Of a stretch of DNA of 64,000 nt, positions 44,363 through 53,869 are shown one piece after another. This stretch comes from Providencia manganoxydans. GTDB taxonomy: Bacteria; Pseudomonadota; Gammaproteobacteria; Enterobacterales; Enterobacteriaceae. Position 1 is the stretch's first letter. Each line of letters begins with the position of its first letter. The position numbers were made by a program, and so were the translations under genes. The notes under the pieces are model-generated. The model was given only the letters and a program-made list of their open reading frames with translations. It was not told the DNA's origin and ran no database searches. The stretch spans positions 1,240,001-1,304,000 of the forward strand of contig NZ_CP067099.1 of the NCBI RefSeq assembly GCF_016618195.1. The letters are read 5' to 3'.

Positions 44363-44998
44363 ATGGCACGAAAAACTAAACAACAGGCCGAAGAAACCCG
44401 TCAGGAAATTTTAGATGCTGCCATCAAAACCTTTTCTGAGCGAGGTGTTTCGGCGACATCTTTAGCCGATATCGCAAAGGCCGCTGGTGTAACCCGTGGT
44501 GCGATATACTGGCACTTCAAAAATAAGGTTGATCTGTTCCAGCAAGCTTGTGAATTTAGTGATAGTCAAATACTACAGGCTGAGAACTATTATCGTTCGA
44601 AGTATAGTAATGATCCACTGGCAATTCTAAAAGAGATTTTAGTTTATATTTTGACAGATTTTATTGAAAGCCCTAAAAATCGTGCTTTGATGGATATTCT
44701 GTTTCACAAATGTGAATTAGTGGGAGAAATGGCGGTAATTGTTGACCTCAAAAGAGAAAACTTCATGGCTAGCCACTATCGCATTGTTGAGCATTTGCGT
44801 AATTGTGTTGATTTAGGGCAGCTTCCCGCCAATCTTGATTTAGAGTGTTCAGCTATTATGTTGCGCTCCATGGTGTGTGGTTTACTGGAAAACTGGTTAT
44901 TACAGCCTGATAGTTTTAATATACAGACACGTACAGAAACTTTGGTGGATACTATGCTGGAAACATTAAAATATAGTCCATCATTGCGAATAAAATAA
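44363..44998 (+). CDS. acrR: TetR-family transcriptional repressor AcrR
   Basis: AcrR represses acrAB and its own gene and is released by drugs. The 211-residue protein begins MARKTKQQAEETRQEILDAA, with a TetR helix-turn-helix near residues 30-52 (TSLADIAKAAGVTRGAIYWHFKNK) and a C-terminal ligand-binding half. Length and neighbours match E. coli AcrR (215). The palindrome at 44316-44333 is its likely binding site. Confidence 0.94.
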   Translation: MARKTKQQAEETRQEILDAAIKTFSERGVSATSLADIAKAAGVTRGAIYWHFKNKVDLFQQACEFSDSQILQAENYYRSKYSNDPLAILKEILVYILTDFIESPKNRALMDILFHKCELVGEMAVIVDLKRENFMASHYRIVEHLRNCVDLGQLPANLDLECSAIMLRSMVCGLLENWLLQPDSFNIQTRTETLVDTMLETLKYSPSLRIK

Positions 44999-45134
44999 AC
45001 TCTAAATAATTTGAAGTACAGCTAGGCGGCAAGTGATTTAGTAGCTAGGTGCATAGAAAGAATATCACTTAGTATGACTAAACCTAGTCACCATGCCTTA
45101 AAGGTGCTGTGACTTGAAGTATAAAATGAGTATA
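44996..45134 (-). repeat. ERIC-like repeat 4 (reverse orientation)
   Basis: Read on the minus strand it starts TATACTCATTTTATACTTCA and ends at CTCTAAATAATTTGAAGT-type sequence, the two ERIC-like ends. It is about 139 bp with a diverged centre. It begins at the acrR stop codon and fills the acrR-ychN gap. Confidence 0.75.
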
Positions 45135-45157
45135 GACTAAGCAATTGGAGAAATACG

Positions 45158-45511
45158 ATGTCATCAATTCTGATCATTGCGAATGGCGCCCCTTATGGTA
45201 ATGAAACCCTATTTAATTCATTACGTTTGGCTATCACCCTTAAAGAACAGCATCCAAATACGGAACTTAGATTATTTTTAATGTCGGATGCGGTTACCGC
45301 GGGGCTAAGTACTCAAAAGCCAAAGGAAGGCTATAATATCCAACAGATGTTAGAAATTTTAACCGCACAACAAGTTGCCATTAAACTCTGCAAAACATGT
45401 ACTGATGCACGTGGTGTGAGTGAGCTACCTTTAGCTGATGGTGTTGAGATTGGCACTTTGGTTGAGCTTGCAGCTTGGACATTAGAAGCCGATAAGGTCT
45501 TAACCTTTTAA
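45158..45511 (+). CDS. ychN: DsrE-family protein YchN
   Basis: The 117-residue protein has the same length as E. coli YchN and shares NGAPYGNETLFNSLRLAI, RLFLMSDAVTAGL, EGYNIQQMLEILTAQ, LCKTCTDARG and DGVEIGTLVELAAWTL. YchN is a DsrE/DsrF-like hexamer; its function is not established, though two cysteines in LCKTC suggest sulfur-related chemistry. In E. coli ychN is far from acrR; here it sits between acrR and mscK. Confidence 0.93.
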   Translation: MSSILIIANGAPYGNETLFNSLRLAITLKEQHPNTELRLFLMSDAVTAGLSTQKPKEGYNIQQMLEILTAQQVAIKLCKTCTDARGVSELPLADGVEIGTLVELAAWTLEADKVLTF

Positions 45512-45577
45512 GTGCCAGCGATACGCTGTGAGCAGTCAACGCGGTGTATCGATTAAAAAATATAAATAAAACCTATT

Positions 45578-48500
45578 ATGGGTTCAGTCATGCAGATAAT
45601 GAAAAATCAATGGATTAGGCAGATTAGTGTGCTAGTCACACTCATGTTGTTATTATTTTCGAGTCATATCTTTGCCGCTACCAATCCCCTGCCAAGTAAA
45701 AACGATATTCAAAATCAACTGAACTCATTAAGTAAGAAAAGTAATCAAAGCGCTGAAGATAAGCTCTCGATAGCAGATTTAGAAAAAGCGCTCACGTTTT
45801 ATGATGAATTAAATCGATTAGATAATAAGTCGGATGAACTGCAAAAAAGCCTTGAGAGAGCGAGTGATGATGCAAAGCACGCGGTACGTTCACTATTGCA
45901 ATTAAAAAATAGTAGCGAAGAAGAAACGCTTAACTTTGCTAACAGTATTAAAAATGCCCCGCAATCTCAGCTTGAAAGTCTGCTCAGTAGCACATTAGAG
46001 CAATTACAGACAGAACAAAATGATCTTGCCACCTACAATAGTTATCTCATTAGCCTGCAAACCCAGCCTGAAAGAGCGCAAGCGATTATGTTGGACAACG
46101 CACGCCGGCTACAAGAGATCCGTAATGAATTAAACAGTGTGTTTAATGAATCAGCGAAGTTACGTGATACACAGATTGAGTTACTTCAGATAGAACAAAA
46201 CTATTTGCAGCAGCAAAATGAATATCAAAAACATGTGCTACAGGGTAATACCCAATTACAGGATGTATTACAAAAACAGCGTGATTATACCACTTTATAT
46301 ATTGAGCAATTAGAAACACGCATTCAGCTGTTGCAATCTTTTATTAGTGACAAGCGATTAAATGATTCAGAGGCGACTGCGCGCGAAGCTCAAAGCTCGA
46401 CAGAGAATAATTTACAGCTAAAACAAATTCCTTTAATTCAAAAAGAGTTAGCGATTAATAATGGATTAAGTGAGCGTTTGATCGAAGTGACTCAAGCGAA
46501 TAACCGTATGGTGCAAAATAGCATTAGGGTAAAAGCATGGCTTGAGCGCGCAACACAGTCAGAACGTAATTTAAAAGAGCAAATCAGCGTGTTACGTGGT
46601 AGCTTGTTGTTATCGCGGATTTTGTTTCAACAGCAAATTGATTTGCCAAATGATATTTTAACTAAGAATCTACCTGTCACGATTGCTGATTTACGCCTTG
46701 AACAGTTTGATGTAGCACAGCAAAGAGATGCGCTCTATCAAGTGAATACTTATATTAGCAATATTGAAAAGCAGTTAGCCGAAAAATCAGGTGCTGAAAC
46801 TGAAAAGGGGTTGTTATCTCCCGAAGATCGTGATGCGCTGATTAAGTTATTAGATGTCAGACGTGAGCTGTTAGATGAATTAAATTTGCAGCTAGGTAGT
46901 CAAATTTCCCAAGCAATTAATTTGCAGCTCGATCAAAATCAATTGTTGAGTGTTGTGAAGTCATTAGAAAACACGTTGGCGCAGCAAATTTTTTGGGTTA
47001 ATAGTAATAAACCTATCGATCTTGCATGGGTAGAGGCCTTTCCTGACGCAGCCGCGCAACAAATTAGTCAGTTTGACTTTAGTTTATCGAAAGGGAGTAT
47101 TAAAAGAGGGCTAACTAACTCATTATTAGTCGTACTCCCGCTGTTGCTATTAGCGCTCATATTTATTTGGCTCTATCGTAAGATTTCATTGCGTCTACAA
47201 GAAATTGACTATCGGTTATCCAGTTTAAGGCAAGATAGCTTGCTGAATACGCCAATCGCATTACTGCTTACCGTGCTGCAAACCATACCTGCTGCACTGT
47301 TTTTGTTAGCGGTGGGTTACTGGTTTTTGAAAACAGGTAATGCTCAAGGTGGGTTTGTTTGGGCACTCTGTCAGCAATTGGCCATTTTCTGGGTTCTTTT
47401 TGAATTAATATGGCGAGTATTGAAGCCAAAAGGGATTGCAGAGAAACATTTTGGTATCGATTCTGCTATCGTGTCGCAAACACGCAGACGGCTTACTCGG
47501 TTATCTATTCCTCTTTTACCTCTCATTTACTTTTCAACCTATGGGATCATCAATCCATTAAAAGTGTCTGAAGATGTAATTGGGCAACTCATTGTTTTAG
47601 TATCGCTATTGGTACTATTTATTTTTACATTGCCCTTCTGCAAACAGATTTGGCAGGAAAAAGGGAGTCATTTAACACGCTCTGTGGTGATAACACTTCT
47701 GACATTCTCACCATTAATATTAATTGGCTTAATGATGGCGGGGTATTATTACACTACGCTACGTTTAGCGAATCGTTGGTTAGACAGTTTGTACTTATTT
47801 TTGCTTTGGTATATTACCTATAATGCATGTTTACGTGGGCTGACTTTAGTTGCACGTAAACTGGCATATCAACGAGCCATCGAACGTCGCAAAGCACAGA
47901 ACCAAGAAGAAAATGGCGAAAATGAACCAATTAAAGAACCGCCAATGACCATTGAGCTGATCAGCCAACAGTCATTGCGTTTAACATCGATGGTTCTGTT
48001 TATTATTTTTGCTCTGGGATTTTATGCCATTTGGTCTGATTTTATTACTATTTTCTCGTTTTTAGATAGTGTTGATTTATGGCATTACACTGGCACAACA
48101 GCAGAAGGAACCAACGTTTTACAGTCGGTGACGTTAGCTAACCTAATATTAGCTCTCGTGATTATTGTGGTTGCATGGATTATGACGCGTAACTTGCCGG
48201 GCTTATTAGAAGTTCTAGTATTATCGCGTTTGAAATTGCGTCAAGGCTCAACGTATGCGATTACAACCATCCTGACTTATATTATTGTTGGGATTGGTGC
48301 GATTACTTCATTGGGGATGCTGGGGATCACATGGAGTAAACTTCAATGGTTAGCAGCGGCTTTAACGGTTGGTCTAGGTTTTGGTTTACAAGAGATATTT
48401 GCTAATTTTGTCTCAGGGATCATTTTATTGTTTGAAAGGCCAATTCGAATTGGCGATACAGTGACTATCGGGACTTATTCAGGTACCGTCAGTAAAATTC

Positions 48501-48964
48501 GGATTCGGGCAACAACAATTATCGATTTTGATCGCAAAGAGGTGATCATACCGAATAAGGCATTTGTGACTGAGCGCTTAATCAACTGGTCGCTCTCTGA
48601 TACGGTGACAAGGATCACGGTTGCTATCGGTGTGGCTTATGGCTCAGATCTTGATAAAGTGAAACAGGTATTATTAAGCGCGGCCACGTCAAACAGTAAG
48701 GTGATGACAGAGCCTGGGCCTGCGGTTTATTTTACTGGATTTGGTGCGAGCACTTTAGATCATGAACTGCGTTTTTATGTCCGCCAAATTGGTGACCGAG
48801 GAACGACCAGTGATGAAGTGAATCGTGCAATTGATAGGTTATGTCGAGAAAATGATATTAATATAGCCTTTAATCAGTTAGAAGTTCATCTACATAATAA
48901 TCAAGGTGATGAGCTTCAAGAAATCAAGCGTGATCCTAAAAAGAAAACAGATTCTGACGATTAA
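45578..48964 (+). CDS. mscK: mechanosensitive channel MscK
   Basis: MscK is a potassium-sensitive mechanosensitive channel protecting cells from hypo-osmotic shock. The 1128-residue protein has a signal peptide (about residues 1-33, SSHIFA), a long periplasmic coiled-coil region to about residue 510, eleven or so membrane segments, and the C-terminal MscS core: AALTVGLGFGLQEIFANFVSG forms the pore helix, followed by RPIRIGDTVTI and VIIPNKAF. E. coli MscK is 1120 residues. It keeps its place between acrR and rsmS. The first ATG at 45578 may be replaced by one at 45590 or 45599. Confidence 0.95.
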   Translation: MGSVMQIMKNQWIRQISVLVTLMLLLFSSHIFAATNPLPSKNDIQNQLNSLSKKSNQSAEDKLSIADLEKALTFYDELNRLDNKSDELQKSLERASDDAKHAVRSLLQLKNSSEEETLNFANSIKNAPQSQLESLLSSTLEQLQTEQNDLATYNSYLISLQTQPERAQAIMLDNARRLQEIRNELNSVFNESAKLRDTQIELLQIEQNYLQQQNEYQKHVLQGNTQLQDVLQKQRDYTTLYIEQLETRIQLLQSFISDKRLNDSEATAREAQSSTENNLQLKQIPLIQKELAINNGLSERLIEVTQANNRMVQNSIRVKAWLERATQSERNLKEQISVLRGSLLLSRILFQQQIDLPNDILTKNLPVTIADLRLEQFDVAQQRDALYQVNTYISNIEKQLAEKSGAETEKGLLSPEDRDALIKLLDVRRELLDELNLQLGSQISQAINLQLDQNQLLSVVKSLENTLAQQIFWVNSNKPIDLAWVEAFPDAAAQQISQFDFSLSKGSIKRGLTNSLLVVLPLLLLALIFIWLYRKISLRLQEIDYRLSSLRQDSLLNTPIALLLTVLQTIPAALFLLAVGYWFLKTGNAQGGFVWALCQQLAIFWVLFELIWRVLKPKGIAEKHFGIDSAIVSQTRRRLTRLSIPLLPLIYFSTYGIINPLKVSEDVIGQLIVLVSLLVLFIFTLPFCKQIWQEKGSHLTRSVVITLLTFSPLILIGLMMAGYYYTTLRLANRWLDSLYLFLLWYITYNACLRGLTLVARKLAYQRAIERRKAQNQEENGENEPIKEPPMTIELISQQSLRLTSMVLFIIFALGFYAIWSDFITIFSFLDSVDLWHYTGTTAEGTNVLQSVTLANLILALVIIVVAWIMTRNLPGLLEVLVLSRLKLRQGSTYAITTILTYIIVGIGAITSLGMLGITWSKLQWLAAALTVGLGFGLQEIFANFVSGIILLFERPIRIGDTVTIGTYSGTVSKIRIRATTIIDFDRKEVIIPNKAFVTERLINWSLSDTVTRITVAIGVAYGSDLDKVKQVLLSAATSNSKVMTEPGPAVYFTGFGASTLDHELRFYVRQIGDRGTTSDEVNRAIDRLCRENDINIAFNQLEVHLHNNQGDELQEIKRDPKKKTDSDD

Positions 48965-49135
48965 TTACTCGCTAGGTAAGCAGGTTGCTTCAGTAGCCTG
49001 TTTAGTGAGGTAATCGTTTTTGACAATTTCAAGCGCTTTCAAAACCACATCAGTATCAATATCTGATGTTTCGAGTAGATAGATTAAGTCAACAGCGAGT
49101 TGGGTCTCTTGCGGGGCGTCCTTTAGTAAGTCCAT
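48965..49135 (-). CDS. rsmS: pleiotropic regulatory protein RsmS (YbaM)
   Basis: This small gene encodes 56 residues. The translation contains APQETQLAVDLIYLLE and VVLKALEIVKNDY, matching YbaM/RsmS (E. coli 53 residues). RsmS was described in Pectobacterium as a regulator of secondary metabolism and virulence factors. The start at 49135 has AAGGAG seven bases upstream. It is convergent with mscK (stop codons adjacent), as in E. coli, where priC follows; here a membrane protein gene intervenes. Confidence 0.85.
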   Translation of the reverse strand: MDLLKDAPQETQLAVDLIYLLETSDIDTDVVLKALEIVKNDYLTKQATEATCLPSE

Positions 49136-49172
49136 ACGTGCTCCTTATGATTAATAACGCAACTTATATTCG

Positions 49173-49247
49173 TCTACTCGTTATACTTTAAGTTGCAGTG
49201 CTTTCCGTCAGATATGATAGTTACTATTGAATGATTTAGACTGTATA
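49173..49247 (+). repeat. ERIC-like repeat 5 (internally deleted)
   Basis: The left end reads CTACTCGTTATACTTTAAGT followed by TGCAGTG, and the right end GAATGATTTAGACTGTATA. Both ends match the other copies, but only about 75 bp lie between them, so the centre is lost. Confidence 0.6.
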
Positions 49248-49317
49248 TCTATGTAGGGATAGTAAATTTTTCTCATAATGAGGGCAAGTCGATTTTGGAT
49301 TTTATAGCAGGATAACC

Positions 49318-49401
49318 GTGTTGGAGTTGCATGATAAAATAGTGAATATATTAAATAATGAACTATTATCTAGAGTCCAAACAGATAAAGATATTAATTA
49401 G
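49318..49401 (+). CDS. very short ORF, unrecognised
   Basis: GTG at 49318 has AGGA eight bases upstream and opens a 27-codon frame (including LHDKIVNILNNELLSR). It resembles nothing I recognise and may be chance or the start of a lost gene. The rest of the 379-bp gap between rsmS and the FUSC gene (49136-49514) holds ERIC-like repeat 5 and no other gene. Confidence 0.15.
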   Translation: MLELHDKIVNILNNELLSRVQTDKDIN

Positions 49402-49514
49402 ATTATCCTTAAAAGACAATGGGATATAACCTAATAGTTTGTGTTGTGATAGCTATAGAGGCATGTTAGTGTATTAGTGCTCTTTTATTGAAATGAATGT
49501 AATTAGGTGATGTT

Positions 49515-50507
49515 GTGACGAAATTATCAGAAAGTTTTTACTTAACATTTTGTGTTGTGGTCAGCTTTCTCATTACTTATCAAGTCGCAGGTATTGATGC
49601 GACATTATGGAGTTCGTTGTCAACACTACATGGCTATACTATTTTCAATAAAGCGAGCCGTTACAAAAACATTGTTTATTCATTGTTATGTTCTTTATTT
49701 GTATTTGTTGGTTCCGCCTTAGGTTACTACCTTGGAATTAATTATTTATTCTTTATCGTTTTATTTTTAGCGCCTTTTTTCTACTATCAATTTTATAATA
49801 TTGATTCATCTTTAGATATGTCGATTAAGTACTTTATGATTTTTTATATCATAGGGGCGACATTGAACAAAGCCAGTTTTGATGGGTTAGTGATAGGTTT
49901 ACTGATTGGTACCTTTATCACACTTGCTTTCTGCTATAGTATGAGTAAGCGTGAAAAGATATCTTTATTTCAGATTAAAAAATATATTTCCCTAAAAAGA
50001 GATAAGCTAAACTACAACTTAATTTATCAATCATTGATTTACTCGATTGGGCTAGTGCTATGTGTTTTAGTCTCTAGAGCTATCAATGTAGACCACTTTT
50101 TTTGGGCACCGCTGACCTTTATTTTTGTATTGAATCCTAAACTCACAAATATTATTAAGCTAACTCGTGACAGAGTGATTGGTACATTAATTGTGGTGTT
50201 TGTATTGTATTTATCCTTCAATACCGCAGTGCTGATGCCTTACATTGGTTTTGCTCTTATCTTATTATTTTCATTCTTGATCCCGATTAGTAATAATAAG
50301 AAGAATAATGTATTTGGTACTTTTTGTATCACAGGGTTAGTATTATCACTGATCGAAATGTCAATTTATTTTAATAATGTTGACTACCACTTATTGTCCG
50401 AAAGGATCATGGAAACGTTGATAGGTGGTTTGTTCGCTATCGTTTGTAGTTATTGCATTAAATCGTTAATGAAGCGATCTACGGTAAAAACTCACTCTAA
50501 AAATTGA
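49515..50507 (+). CDS. FUSC-like integral membrane protein
   Basis: The 330-residue protein is almost entirely hydrophobic, with about ten membrane segments arranged as two similar halves; each half opens with a short segment containing W (DATLWSSLSTLHGYTI and HFFWAPLTFIFVLNP) as in FUSC/aromatic-acid-exporter-type proteins (compare AaeB, YccS). A basic loop near residue 150-170 separates them. The substrate is unknown. The start is GTG 49515 with AGGTGA upstream. It is AT-rich and is inserted between rsmS and priC, adjacent genes in E. coli, and its end overlaps the priC end by 16 bp. Confidence 0.6.
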   Translation: MTKLSESFYLTFCVVVSFLITYQVAGIDATLWSSLSTLHGYTIFNKASRYKNIVYSLLCSLFVFVGSALGYYLGINYLFFIVLFLAPFFYYQFYNIDSSLDMSIKYFMIFYIIGATLNKASFDGLVIGLLIGTFITLAFCYSMSKREKISLFQIKKYISLKRDKLNYNLIYQSLIYSIGLVLCVLVSRAINVDHFFWAPLTFIFVLNPKLTNIIKLTRDRVIGTLIVVFVLYLSFNTAVLMPYIGFALILLFSFLIPISNNKKNNVFGTFCITGLVLSLIEMSIYFNNVDYHLLSERIMETLIGGLFAIVCSYCIKSLMKRSTVKTHSKN

Positions 50508-51040
50508 TTTTCTTGATGTTCAATCGCTTTTTCAATGCGGATCAGTGCTTGGCGGCAACGATATAGCCGCCCAGCTAACGTCGCAATCTCTTTTTGGCAT
50601 TGGTGGCGTTTTGTGTGATCGTTTAAGGTGCTGAGTTGCAGTTCACGTTCGTTCATCATGCCAACTAAGCGGCGTTCATAATCTTGATGCTGTGCTAAGC
50701 GTTCATAAAGATCAACTTGTTCTTTCTTTTCTTGAAAGGCGTTTTCTTTGTCGCGTAAAGATTGTGTCGATAGCTCCCGTGACAGTGCTTGGATTTGATG
50801 AGCAATTTTCTCTGTGAGAAAATTTACTTGCTCTTTGTGATTGAGTGATACGCTGTTACAGAGTTGTTGATACAGTTTATCGAGCTCTTTCTGACAGTCA
50901 CCGAGGTGGGTTGATTTACTACTAAAAAGCTGGCTATCAAAGCGTGAATGTGAAAACTCCTGATCGGCAATGGGAGCAATGCGAGCTTGTAGTTGCTCGA
51001 TTTGTATCTTTAACACATCTAAAAGAGATTTAGTCTTCAT
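50492..51040 (-). CDS. priC: primosomal replication protein PriC
   Basis: PriC helps reload DnaB at stalled forks with Rep. The 182-residue protein is helical and charged, with FDSQLF in the N-terminal part and RLYRCRQALIRIEKAIE near the end, as in PriC (E. coli 175). It is convergent with the FUSC-like gene, overlapping by 16 bp, and divergent from apt. No ybaN is found between priC and apt, unlike E. coli. Confidence 0.88.
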   Translation of the reverse strand: MKTKSLLDVLKIQIEQLQARIAPIADQEFSHSRFDSQLFSSKSTHLGDCQKELDKLYQQLCNSVSLNHKEQVNFLTEKIAHQIQALSRELSTQSLRDKENAFQEKKEQVDLYERLAQHQDYERRLVGMMNERELQLSTLNDHTKRHQCQKEIATLAGRLYRCRQALIRIEKAIEHQENQFLE

Positions 51041-51088
51041 TTTAATTCCAATAAAAGTTAAAAAGTATGAAAAATTGATGTGTGTTAA

Positions 51089-51162
51089 TATACGCTAAAT
51101 AATTTGAGGGGTGCTATCATACTTAAATGGAAAACACTGAAAATTGAAGTATGATGATCATA
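51089..51162 (-). repeat. ERIC-like repeat 6 (internally deleted, reverse)
   Basis: On the plus strand it reads TATACGCTAAATAATTTGAG at the left and ATTGAAGTATGATGATCATA at the right, the two ERIC-like ends in reverse orientation, only 74 bp apart. It lies between priC and apt. Confidence 0.65.
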
Positions 51163-51255
51163 GAACACACCGTAAATATACGGCCTCTTATTGCAATTTT
51201 ATGGTACTTTAAATAGATTCTCCCTTTTCGTATTTAAATTATATTGGCACTTATT

Positions 51256-51807
51256 ATGACCGCGAAAGAGCAACAACTGCAATTAATTAAAGAAAGTATC
51301 GCATCAATTCCTGATTATCCAAAGGAAGGTGTGTTATTTCGTGATATTACGACATTATTGAACAATCCCGCTGCTTATCAGGCAACTATTGATCTGCTGG
51401 TAGAGCATTATAAAGACAGAGGTGTGACTAAAATTGTTGGTACGGAAGCCCGCGGTTTTCTCTTTGGAGCGCCTGTTGCATTGCGCCTTGGTGTTGGCTT
51501 TGTTCCTGTACGTAAAAAAGGCAAATTGCCACGTGAAGTGCTCAGTATGACGTACGCTTTGGAATACGGTACGGATACTCTTGAAATTCATAAAGATAGC
51601 ATTCAGCCTGAAGATAATGTTTTAGTGATTGATGATCTACTGGCGACTGGTGGTACTGTTGAAGCTACCGTCAAAATGATTAAACAGTTAGGTGCAAATA
51701 TTATTGATGCCGCGTTTATTATTAGCTTACCTGATCTTGGTGGTGTAGAACGTCTTGCCGCAGAAGGTATCCATTCATTTAGTTTAGTTGAATTCCCAGG
51801 CCACTAA
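51256..51807 (+). CDS. apt: adenine phosphoribosyltransferase
   Basis: Apt makes AMP from adenine and PRPP in purine salvage. From ATG 51256 the protein is 183 residues, equal to E. coli Apt, and begins [15 protein letters not shown]. The PRPP-binding motif [13 protein letters not shown] and the adenine-contacting [12 protein letters not shown] are intact. An upstream TTG-led frame (51244) adds four residues and is not preferred. It precedes dnaX as in E. coli. Confidence 0.96.
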   Translation: MTAKEQQLQLIKESIASIPDYPKEGVLFRDITTLLNNPAAYQATIDLLVEHYKDRGVTKIVGTEARGFLFGAPVALRLGVGFVPVRKKGKLPREVLSMTYALEYGTDTLEIHKDSIQPEDNVLVIDDLLATGGTVEATVKMIKQLGANIIDAAFIISLPDLGGVERLAAEGIHSFSLVEFPGH

Positions 51808-51832
51808 TCCTAATTTTCACGACTATTTTTAT

Positions 51833-51862
51833 CACAGTCTCGCCGTAAGGGATGAGGCTGTG
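51833..51862 (+). other. stem-loop between apt and dnaX
   Basis: CACAGTCTC and GAGGCTGTG pair over 9 bp (one G-U) around a 12-base loop, followed directly by a second small hairpin (TAGCA-TGG-TGCTA). No T run follows, so it may be an mRNA processing or stability element rather than a terminator. Confidence 0.45.
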
Positions 51863-51903
51863 GTAGCATGGTGCTATCACCCTGTTTAGAAACTGCATAA
51901 TTC

Positions 51904-53820
51904 ATGAGCTATCAGGTACTTGCCCGTAAGTGGCGCCCCCAAAAATTTTCTGATGTCGTTGGTCAGCAGCATGTATTGACCGCACTCGCAAATGGTCTGG
52001 AGCACCAGAGGCTCCATCACGCCTATCTGTTTTCTGGTACCCGTGGTGTCGGCAAAACAACAATCGCTCGTCTCTTTGCAAAAGGCCTTAATTGCGAAAC
52101 AGGGATCACCGCAACACCTTGTGGTAAATGTGCAAATTGCTTAGAAATAGAACAAGGCCGTTTTGTTGATTTGATTGAAATTGATGCGGCATCAAGAACA
52201 AAAGTTGAGGACACCCGCGAGTTATTAGATAACGTACAGTACGCACCGGCTCGTGGCCGCTTTAAAGTGTATCTTATCGATGAAGTGCACATGTTATCGC
52301 GTCATAGCTTCAATGCGTTGCTCAAAACGCTGGAAGAGCCACCTGAACATGTCAAGTTTTTGCTTGCGACCACGGATCCGCAAAAGCTGCCAGTGACAAT
52401 TCTGTCGCGTTGCTTACAGTTCCACTTAAAAGCGTTGGATGTTGCTCAAATCAGCAAACAACTGGAACATATTTTAAATGCAGAAGGTATTGAACATGAT
52501 AGCCGAGCTCGCCAATTGCTCTCACGAGCAGCAGATGGCAGTTTACGTGACGCACTGAGTTTAACTGACCAAGCCATTGCGATGGGGCAAGGAAAGGTGA
52601 CCGCGGACATCGTCAGCCAAATGTTAGGCACGCTGGATGATGAACAACCTTTAGCCATTATTGAAGCATTGATTCGTGCAGATGGTATTGCTGTGATGTC
52701 GGAAGTAGAACAAGCCGCAGTGCGAGGCGCAGACTGGGAAAACCTACTGGTTGAGATACTTTCGTTGTTGCACCGTATTGCGATGATCCAGTTGTTACCT
52801 GCTGCCAAAGAAACGGATCCTTCTTCAACGGAAGGGCGGCTCAGGCAAATTGCACGAATGATTTCGCCAGCAGATTTGCAATTATTTTATCAAACGTTGC
52901 TAGTTGGTCGTCGTGATCTCCCTTATGCACCAGAGCGCCGTATGGGCGTTGAAATGGCATTGTTACGTGCATTAGCCTTCCACCCTAAAAATGTGATTGA
53001 AGAACCTATATCACCAGCTCCAACGACCCAACTAACTCCGCCTACAGTGGTACGGACGGCGCCACCCGCTCGTCCAGCTCCAGCCGTAATAGCGGAAAAT
53101 AGCCCAACCTCACAGTTATTAAAAGCCAGAGAAGCCTTGCTCTCTTCGCAGAATGAGGGCTCCAACGCAAAAAAGAATAAACCGGCCGCGCCTGAACAGG
53201 CTAAGCCGGCGATGTCAGCACTTGAGAGGCTGGCAGCTGTCACCAGCCAACATCAGCAAAATATAGCGAGCCGTGCAGCGGAAACCAAAAAAGCGACTAA
53301 GGCCAAGCCTTATCAGTGGCGACCGCAGTTTGAAGATAGCCAAGCAAAAGAGGCGGTTACAACCCCTACAGAGATAAAAGAAGCGCTCGAATATGAAAAA
53401 ACTCCTGAATTGGCAATGAAAATTATTGAGGAAGGGCGTGAAAGAGATAGCTGGTCAGCAGAAATTGCACAATTAAAAATACCTAAGCTAGTTGAACAAT
53501 TAGCTTTGAATTCATATATAGAAAGAATAGGTGAATCGCAAATGGTTTTGCATTTGCGTTCCACACAACGTCATTTGAATAAGCCTTCGGCACAAGAAGC
53601 TTTGCAAAGTGCATTAAGCCAACATTATGGTCATCCTGTTGAATTGAATATTGTTCAAGATGATAATAATGAGGTGAAAACACCGCTAGAATGGCGACAA
53701 GCAATTTATGAAGAGAAGCTGGCGCAAGCTCGCCAGTCAATTATTGCGGATAAAACGATTCAAAAGCTGCGCTCAATGTTTGATGCTCAGTTAGACGAAG
53801 AGAGTATCCGCCCCGTTTAA
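51904..53820 (+). CDS. dnaX: DNA polymerase III subunits tau and gamma
   Basis: DnaX is the clamp-loader ATPase. The 638-residue tau form shows the P-loop SGTRGVGKTT, zinc cysteines in CETGITATPCGKCANC, Walker B LIDEVHML and sensor ATTDPQKLPVTILSRC. An A-rich slippery site at codons 422-424, followed by a stem-loop, would shift ribosomes to the -1 frame and end a gamma subunit of 425 residues (E. coli 431). The C-terminal tau region after the proline-rich linker is present. The gene is followed by ybaB and recR. Confidence 0.96.
   Translation: MSYQVLARKWRPQKFSDVVGQQHVLTALANGLEHQRLHHAYLFSGTRGVGKTTIARLFAKGLNCETGITATPCGKCANCLEIEQGRFVDLIEIDAASRTKVEDTRELLDNVQYAPARGRFKVYLIDEVHMLSRHSFNALLKTLEEPPEHVKFLLATTDPQKLPVTILSRCLQFHLKALDVAQISKQLEHILNAEGIEHDSRARQLLSRAADGSLRDALSLTDQAIAMGQGKVTADIVSQMLGTLDDEQPLAIIEALIRADGIAVMSEVEQAAVRGADWENLLVEILSLLHRIAMIQLLPAAKETDPSSTEGRLRQIARMISPADLQLFYQTLLVGRRDLPYAPERRMGVEMALLRALAFHPKNVIEEPISPAPTTQLTPPTVVRTAPPARPAPAVIAENSPTSQLLKAREALLSSQNEGSNAKKNKPAAPEQAKPAMSALERLAAVTSQHQQNIASRAAETKKATKAKPYQWRPQFEDSQAKEAVTTPTEIKEALEYEKTPELAMKIIEEGRERDSWSAEIAQLKIPKLVEQLALNSYIERIGESQMVLHLRSTQRHLNKPSAQEALQSALSQHYGHPVELNIVQDDNNEVKTPLEWRQAIYEEKLAQARQSIIADKTIQKLRSMFDAQLDEESIRPV
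53149..53209 (+). promoter_or_regulatory. dnaX programmed -1 frameshift site
   Basis: The slippery heptamer A-AAA-AAG lies at 53169-53175 in the dnaX frame. After a -1 slip the next codons are GAA TAA, so gamma ends at once. A stem CCGGC/GCCGG (53182-53186 with 53205-53209) with an inner GCCT-GAAC-AGGC begins 7 bases downstream, and GAGGG lies about 10 bases upstream as the stimulatory anti-16S site. All three parts of the E. coli signal are present. Confidence 0.88.
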
Positions 53821-53869
53821 CGCTACAGTCTCTGTGAGTAAGCTGTGGCCTCAGTAGTGAGAGATAACT

